The notes beneath the pieces were generated by a model that did not search any database, was not told the origin of the DNA, and saw only the letters and a list, made by a program, of their open reading frames with translations. From assembly GCF_900113015.1 (NCBI RefSeq), contig NZ_FONV01000005.1, forward strand, positions 496,001 to 560,000: a stretch of DNA of 64,000 nucleotides, given 5' to 3'. This DNA is from Actinoplanes philippinensis. Its GTDB lineage: Bacteria > Actinomycetota > Actinomycetes > Mycobacteriales > Micromonosporaceae. Made by a program: the position numbers and the translations under genes. Of this stretch, positions 61,101-64,000 are shown in pieces (the first letter of the stretch is position 1; every line of letters begins with the position of its first letter).

Positions 61101-61729
61101 AGCAGCTCCGGCGGGGCGGTCCGCAGCGAGGCGGTGAAGATGGGCAGCGCGCGCCCGCCCTTCGCCTCGATCGCCTGGCACAGCGCCTCGACGAACGCGG
61201 TGTTGCCGGCCATGTGATGGGCGCGGTAGTAGAGCACCGCGACCGTCTCCCGGCCCGGCCCGGACGCGTCGGGTGTCGTCTCGCGTGGCGTTTCGAGTGT
61301 CGTCTCGCGTGGCAGGAGCCCCCACTGCGGGGTCTCGACCGCCGGGGCGAACCCGTTGCCGGTCAGCAGCACCGTGTCGGAGAGGAAGTCGTGCAGCGAC
61401 GCCAGATTTTCCGCGCCACCCTGCGCCAGGTAGGTGTGCGCGTCGGCGGCGACACCGGCCGGCACCGTGGAGAGTTTCATCAACTCGGCGTCGGGCGCCT
61501 GCTCACCACCGAGGACGACGACCGGCAGACCACTCCCGAGCAGCGCGTCGAGGCCCTCCTCCCAGGCGCGGCGGCCACCGAGGATGCGCACCACGACGAG
61601 ATCGACGCCGTCGAGCAGGGCCGGCAGGTCGTCGACAGCGGTGCGGGCGGGGTTGGCCGGGCGCCATGCCGAGCCACTGGCCCGGGCGCTGAGCAGGTCG
61701 GTGTCGGACGTCGACAGCAGCAGGAACAC
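58157..61729 (-). CDS. cobN: cobaltochelatase subunit CobN
   Basis: An 1190-residue large subunit of the ATP-dependent aerobic cobaltochelatase, which inserts cobalt into hydrogenobyrinic acid a,c-diamide with CobS and CobT. CobN/BchH family marks: LYYRAHHMAGNTAFVEAL, LMLSAYPTKHSRIGNAVGLD, HVGKHGNLEWLPGKNVG, RNFYSVDPKAIPSQLAW, and near the C-terminus GAFELAATVDYLFGYDATAG. The GTG at 61729 follows a GGGGGAG ribosome binding site. The length is normal for the family. A cobalamin riboswitch lies upstream, so product B12 should repress it. Confidence 0.95.
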   Translation of the reverse strand: MFLLLSTSDTDLLSARASGSAWRPANPARTAVDDLPALLDGVDLVVVRILGGRRAWEEGLDALLGSGLPVVVLGGEQAPDAELMKLSTVPAGVAADAHTYLAQGGAENLASLHDFLSDTVLLTGNGFAPAVETPQWGLLPRETTLETPRETTPDASGPGRETVAVLYYRAHHMAGNTAFVEALCQAIEAKGGRALPIFTASLRTAPPELLAELRKADALVVTVLAAGGTRPATASAGGDDEAWDVGVLADLDVPILQGLCLTSSRAAWEASDDGLSPLDAATQVAIPEFDGRIITVPFSFKEIDQDGLSVYVADPERALRVAGIAVAHARLRHVPPADRRIALMLSAYPTKHSRIGNAVGLDTPASTVALIRALKERGYQVGSFSDYDGDGLIHTLIAAGGQDPDWLTEEQLSENKVRISGSAYESWFATLPDDFRESVEQHWGPPPGELYTDGGDIVLAALRDENIVVMVQPPRGFGANPVAIYHDPDLPPSHHYLAAYRWLADEFGAHAVVHVGKHGNLEWLPGKNVGMSASDGTDAALGDLPLIYPFLVNDPGEGTQAKRRAHATLVDHLIPPMARAESYGDIARLEQLLDEHANIAALDPAKLPAIRAQIWTLIQAAKMDHDLGQQHRPDDEEFDDFIMHIDGWLCEVKDVQIRDGLHVLGAAPSGEARINLVLAMLRARQMWAGKVAALPGLREALGLAEDASTAETDAVEAEARALVTAMEEAGWPTTVPEGLSDLPDVVRVLEFAATEVVPRLARTTDELTHVLHALDGGYVPAGPSGSPLRGLINVLPTGRNFYSVDPKAIPSQLAWETGQAMAESLLNRYRADHGDWPRSVGLSAWGTSAMRTAGDDIAEILALIGVRPIWDPASRRVTGLEPIAAGELGRPRVDVTVRISGFFRDAFPHVVALLDDAFQLIAGLDEPDNFVREHALRDQGEHGDWRRATTRIFGSRPGAYGAGILPLIDSRNWRDDADLAEVYAVWGGFAYGRDLDGVPARGDMENAYRRIDVAAKNIDTREHDIADSDDYFQYHGGMIATVRALTGKAPAAYIGDSTNPDQARTRSLTEETARIFRARVVNPRWIAAMRRHGYKGAFELAATVDYLFGYDATAGVVTDWMYEQLAASYVLDAENQAFMRQSNPWALHGITERLLEAADRKLWDSPEPETLAALQQLYLETEGDLEDGPA

Positions 61730-61759
61730 GGCGCACTCCCCCTCGGGGTCCGCGCCCCG

Positions 61760-61885
61760 GGTAGACGGACATCAACGGCGACCGGAGTTCCTGGCTCCCA
61801 GAGAATCCCCTGGTGACAGTGGCGGGACCGCGCCGGACTCGCACCGGCTTCCTCCGCGGCGTCGCCGCTCGTTGGCCCCTAACCT
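61760..61885 (-). ncRNA. cobalamin riboswitch upstream of cobN
   Basis: Minus strand: GGAAGCCGGTGCGAGTCC, then CCCGCCACTGTCACC, a variable stem, and the B12 box GAGCCAGGAACTCCGG (about 61784-61799). These are the ordered conserved blocks of the AdoCbl aptamer. Between the aptamer and the GTG of cobN lie CGGGG, CCCCG and GGGGGAG (about 61734-61760), which allow two exclusive hairpins, one of which would hide the ribosome binding site. Confidence 0.92.
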
Positions 61886-61981
61886 TTCCGAACCCCGGTG
61901 TCCCGCGTCAAGGCAGAACGGCGGCTGTGACGCTCCCGACCCACCGCACGACGGAGGTGAATTCCTGTCGGTGGTCGGCCG

Positions 61982-61987
61982 TAGTAT
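61982..61987 (+). promoter_or_regulatory. candidate -10 box of leaderless cobG transcript
   Basis: TAGTAT lies 7 bases ahead of the ATG at 61995. The promoter is on the far side of the divergent cobN leader, so the riboswitch does not act on this gene. Confidence 0.5.
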
Positions 61988-61994
61988 CCGGGCC

Positions 61995-64000
61995 ATGACT
62001 CCCCGTTCGTCAGACACCGACGCCTGTCCCGGCGCGCTGCGGCTGCACGCCGCGGCCGACGGCATGCTGGCCCGGGTCCGGCTGCCAGGGGGGATGCTGT
62101 CCGGGGCTCAGCTGCGCTCGCTGCGCGAGCTCGCCGAGGAGTTCGGGGACGGCTGCCTGGAGCTGACCTCACGCGCAAACCTGCAGCTCAGAGCATTGCA
62201 GCCAGGCGATGCGCCGGCGTTGGCGGCCCGGTTACGGTCGGCGGGCCTTCTGCCTTCGACAACCCACGACAATGTACGGAACATCGCGGCGCCGCCCCTA
62301 CCAGGATCTGCGGTGCGTGCTCTCGTAGGACGGCTCGACCTGGCGATCCAGGCTGACGCCGGCCTGGCCGCGCTGCCCGGCAAGTTCCTCTTCGCCCTCG
62401 GCCAGGTCCCGCTGGCCGCCGACGTGGCCGCGGTCCCCGCCCCGCCAGACGCCGCCCCGCCGGGCACCGTCGTCCCCCACCGGCGAACGCCCGAGCCCGT
62501 TCCCGCCGTGCCGGGCCAGCGCCCTGCCGAGCCCGATGCGACCCTGCCCGGCCCGCAGTCCGCCGAGCCCAACGCGACCGTGCCCGTCCCACAGCCTGCC
62601 GAGCCCCACCGCGGCCGGCCCGGCCTACAACCCGCCGAGCCCTACTCGACCCTGCCCGGCCCACAACCCGCCGAGCCCCACCGCGGCCGGCCCGGCCCAC
62701 GTGTCACCGAGGTTGGCGTCGGCCCAACCGGTTCTCGCTTCGCCCGGCTCGATGCCGACCTGTGGGCTTCACGCCAAATCGAGTCGGGTGCCGGCGCCGC
62801 CCCGGTCCCAGCCGATCCCGGTGGCACAAGCCGGGAAAGGGCCGGTGACGGTGGGTTGTTCGCCGTTCGGTTCGCGGGGCACGACACCGGTCTGCGCGTC
62901 CGGTTCGACGATGTGGTGCCCACGCTCATCGCCGCCGCGCACGCGTTTCTCGCCGAGCGGGAGGTGCAGCGATCCGGCGGCGCTGCGGCATGGCGGCTGC
63001 GTGAGCTCGCCGACGGCCCGGCCCGGGTCTCGGCACGGGTGGCTAAGGCGCTCGGCCTGACGCCCGTGCCGGTCGATGTAGCCACAGCGATCGATGCCGT
63101 GGATCCGGGCGATCTGATCGGGGCGCTGCCCCAGGAGGACGGACTCTCCGCAGTCGCCGCTCTGGTGCCGTTGGGGCGGTTGGAGGGCGCGCCACTGAGG
63201 GCTCTGGAAGCCGCCGACCTGCTGGTCGTGACGCCCTGGCGTGGTGTGGTCGTGGCCGATCTGGCGCCGGAGACGGCTCCGGCCTGGGTGGATCGTCTGG
63301 CCGACGCCGGCCTCGCGGTGGCGCCGGGTTCGCCATGGTCCGGGGTGACCGCGTGCGCCGGCCGGCCCGGCTGCGCGAAATCGCTGGCCGACGTGCGCGC
63401 CGACGCCACCGCCGCGGCCCGTTTCGTCGACGGACTCCCGGTGCACTGGGTCGGTTGTGCCCGAGCATGCGGCAGCCCAGCGGGCCCACACGTCCGCGCC
63501 GAGGCGACCGGGGACGGCTACCTGATCACCCGCCATCCGGCCGCCGACGGCGACCCGGGTGTGCACGTCTCCACGATCGCCCGAGCGCAGGGCGGTCCGG
63601 CCGGTCACTCACCGGCCGGTCGATCCGAACCGATCGGCCGCCCAGCGCCGGGAGGCTCCGAGCCTGAGGACCGGCCGACGGTCAGGGGATCCGAACCGAA
63701 GGGCCAGCCTGTGGCCGGACAATCCGGACCGATCGACCAACCGGCACCGGAAGGACCCCGGCCGAAGAGCCAGCCCGTGGCCCGACGATCCGGACTGATC
63801 GACCGCCCAGCGCCGGGAGGCTCCGAGCCTGAGGACCGGTCGACGGTCAGGGGATCCGAACCGGAGGGCCAGCCTATGGCCGGACAATCCGGACCGATCG
63901 ACCAACCGGCACCGGAAGGACTCCAGCCGAAGAGCCGGCTTATAGCCCCACGATCCGGACCAGTCGACCACCCGGTGATCGAGGGATCCGAGCCGGTCGG
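61995..64000 (+). CDS. cobG: precorrin-3B synthase-like protein CobG with two repeat expansions (3' end outside window)
   Basis: An open frame of at least 668 codons with no stop before the window edge. It is a siroheme/4Fe-4S nitrite/sulfite-reductase fold of the CobG kind, which forms precorrin-3B in aerobic cobalamin synthesis. Seen: CPGALRLHAAADGMLARVRLPGG, ELTSRANLQLRAL, HDNVRNIAA, and the cluster ligands in TACAGRPGCAKSL and VGCARACGSP. CobG proteins are usually about 400-450 residues. Here a Pro-rich insert of five 12-residue repeats (PAEPxxTLPGPQ type, about 62516-62700) interrupts the core, and a 55-residue repeat tail follows the last cluster motif (from about 63620). The neighbouring cobF and cobN support the pathway call. 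Confidence 0.82.
   Translation, partial: MTPRSSDTDACPGALRLHAAADGMLARVRLPGGMLSGAQLRSLRELAEEFGDGCLELTSRANLQLRALQPGDAPALAARLRSAGLLPSTTHDNVRNIAAPPLPGSAVRALVGRLDLAIQADAGLAALPGKFLFALGQVPLAADVAAVPAPPDAAPPGTVVPHRRTPEPVPAVPGQRPAEPDATLPGPQSAEPNATVPVPQPAEPHRGRPGLQPAEPYSTLPGPQPAEPHRGRPGPRVTEVGVGPTGSRFARLDADLWASRQIESGAGAAPVPADPGGTSRERAGDGGLFAVRFAGHDTGLRVRFDDVVPTLIAAAHAFLAEREVQRSGGAAAWRLRELADGPARVSARVAKALGLTPVPVDVATAIDAVDPGDLIGALPQEDGLSAVAALVPLGRLEGAPLRALEAADLLVVTPWRGVVVADLAPETAPAWVDRLADAGLAVAPGSPWSGVTACAGRPGCAKSLADVRADATAAARFVDGLPVHWVGCARACGSPAGPHVRAEATGDGYLITRHPAADGDPGVHVSTIARAQGGPAGHSPAGRSEPIGRPAPGGSEPEDRPTVRGSEPKGQPVAGQSGPIDQPAPEGPRPKSQPVARRSGLIDRPAPGGSEPEDRSTVRGSEPEGQPMAGQSGPIDQPAPEGLQPKSRLIAPRSGPVDHPVIEGSEPV
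62516..62700. repeat. 36-bp in-frame repeat, about five copies, inside cobG
   Basis: The unit encodes [PS]AEP followed by eight variable residues such as DATLPGPQ, NATVPVPQ, HRGRPGLQ, YSTLPGPQ and HRGRPGPR. CCCGCCGAGCCC-like starts recur every 36 bases. Confidence 0.75.
63620..64000. repeat. 165-bp in-frame tandem repeat at the 3' part of cobG
   Basis: CCCAGCGCCGGGAGGCTCCG occurs at 63641 and 63806, 165 bases (55 codons) apart, and a third, more diverged copy starts near 63951 and runs off the window. Each unit encodes a Ser/Glu/Pro/Gly-rich segment such as GSEPEDR, VRGSEP, GQSGPIDQPAPEG and PKS. The two full copies are nearly identical in DNA. Confidence 0.8.

Noticed and set aside
1..64000. 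CRISPR arrays, insertion sequences or prophage genes
   Set aside because: No regular short repeats with unique spacers, no transposase, integrase or phage structural genes were seen.

Overview
This window is very GC-rich actinobacterial chromosome. The gene families present (F420/LLM and PPOX enzymes, an Acg-type nitroreductase, stand-alone LigD polymerase, CobF/CobG/CobN cobalamin synthesis, HspR-type heat-shock control, NarL-type two-component pairs) and the many genes that look leaderless fit the Micromonosporaceae, probably Actinoplanes or a relative. The taxonomic call is an inference; there is no rRNA here. I see no insertion sequence, prophage, CRISPR array or tRNA.

Region by region. 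0-12 kb: a membrane protein and a DinB-like protein, then a minus-strand redox operon (NAD kinase with a C-terminal acetyltransferase domain, a response regulator fused to a cysteine-less thioredoxin-reductase module, and a cyclic-nucleotide-domain histidine kinase), a methyltransferase, a reduced ModA-like lipoprotein, cbiZ, a GNAT enzyme, an Acg-type nitroreductase and a membrane sulfatase. 12-16.4 kb: a TetR regulator with a clear operator palindrome, translationally coupled to a heterodimeric ABC exporter. 16.4-30.6 kb: two secreted Calx-beta proteins (1031 and 3582 residues). The shorter one is preceded by a c-di-GMP-I (GEMM) riboswitch, and both share a near-identical promoter element. 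30.7-35.8 kb: a six-gene operon of two ABC-2 transporters and a NarL-type two-component system, mostly joined by 4-nt start/stop overlaps. 36-46 kb: RNase HI, a sugar-binding lipoprotein, a LigD-type polymerase, a second two-component pair, a large membrane PAS-GGDEF-EAL protein and two flavin/F420-type enzymes. 46.7-52.8 kb: a complete peptide ABC transporter (C-A-B-D-F order). 52.8-57.1 kb: a CBM6-like anchored protein, Hsp20 under a HAIR operator, DNA polymerase IV and a third two-component pair. 57.4-64 kb: cobF, cobN behind a cobalamin riboswitch, and divergent cobG, which carries two repeat expansions and runs off the window.

The most interesting theme is c-di-GMP control of a surface or matrix protein pair. 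The riboswitch sits directly over the ribosome binding site of the 1031-residue Calx-beta protein. The 3582-residue partner next to it is built from a three-module A-B-C super-repeat used eight times and ends in the same C-A-B-plus-two-tail-domain layout. A candidate c-di-GMP enzyme is encoded 11 kb away. Neither Calx-beta protein has a visible wall-sorting signal or C-terminal membrane anchor, so how they are retained is unknown.
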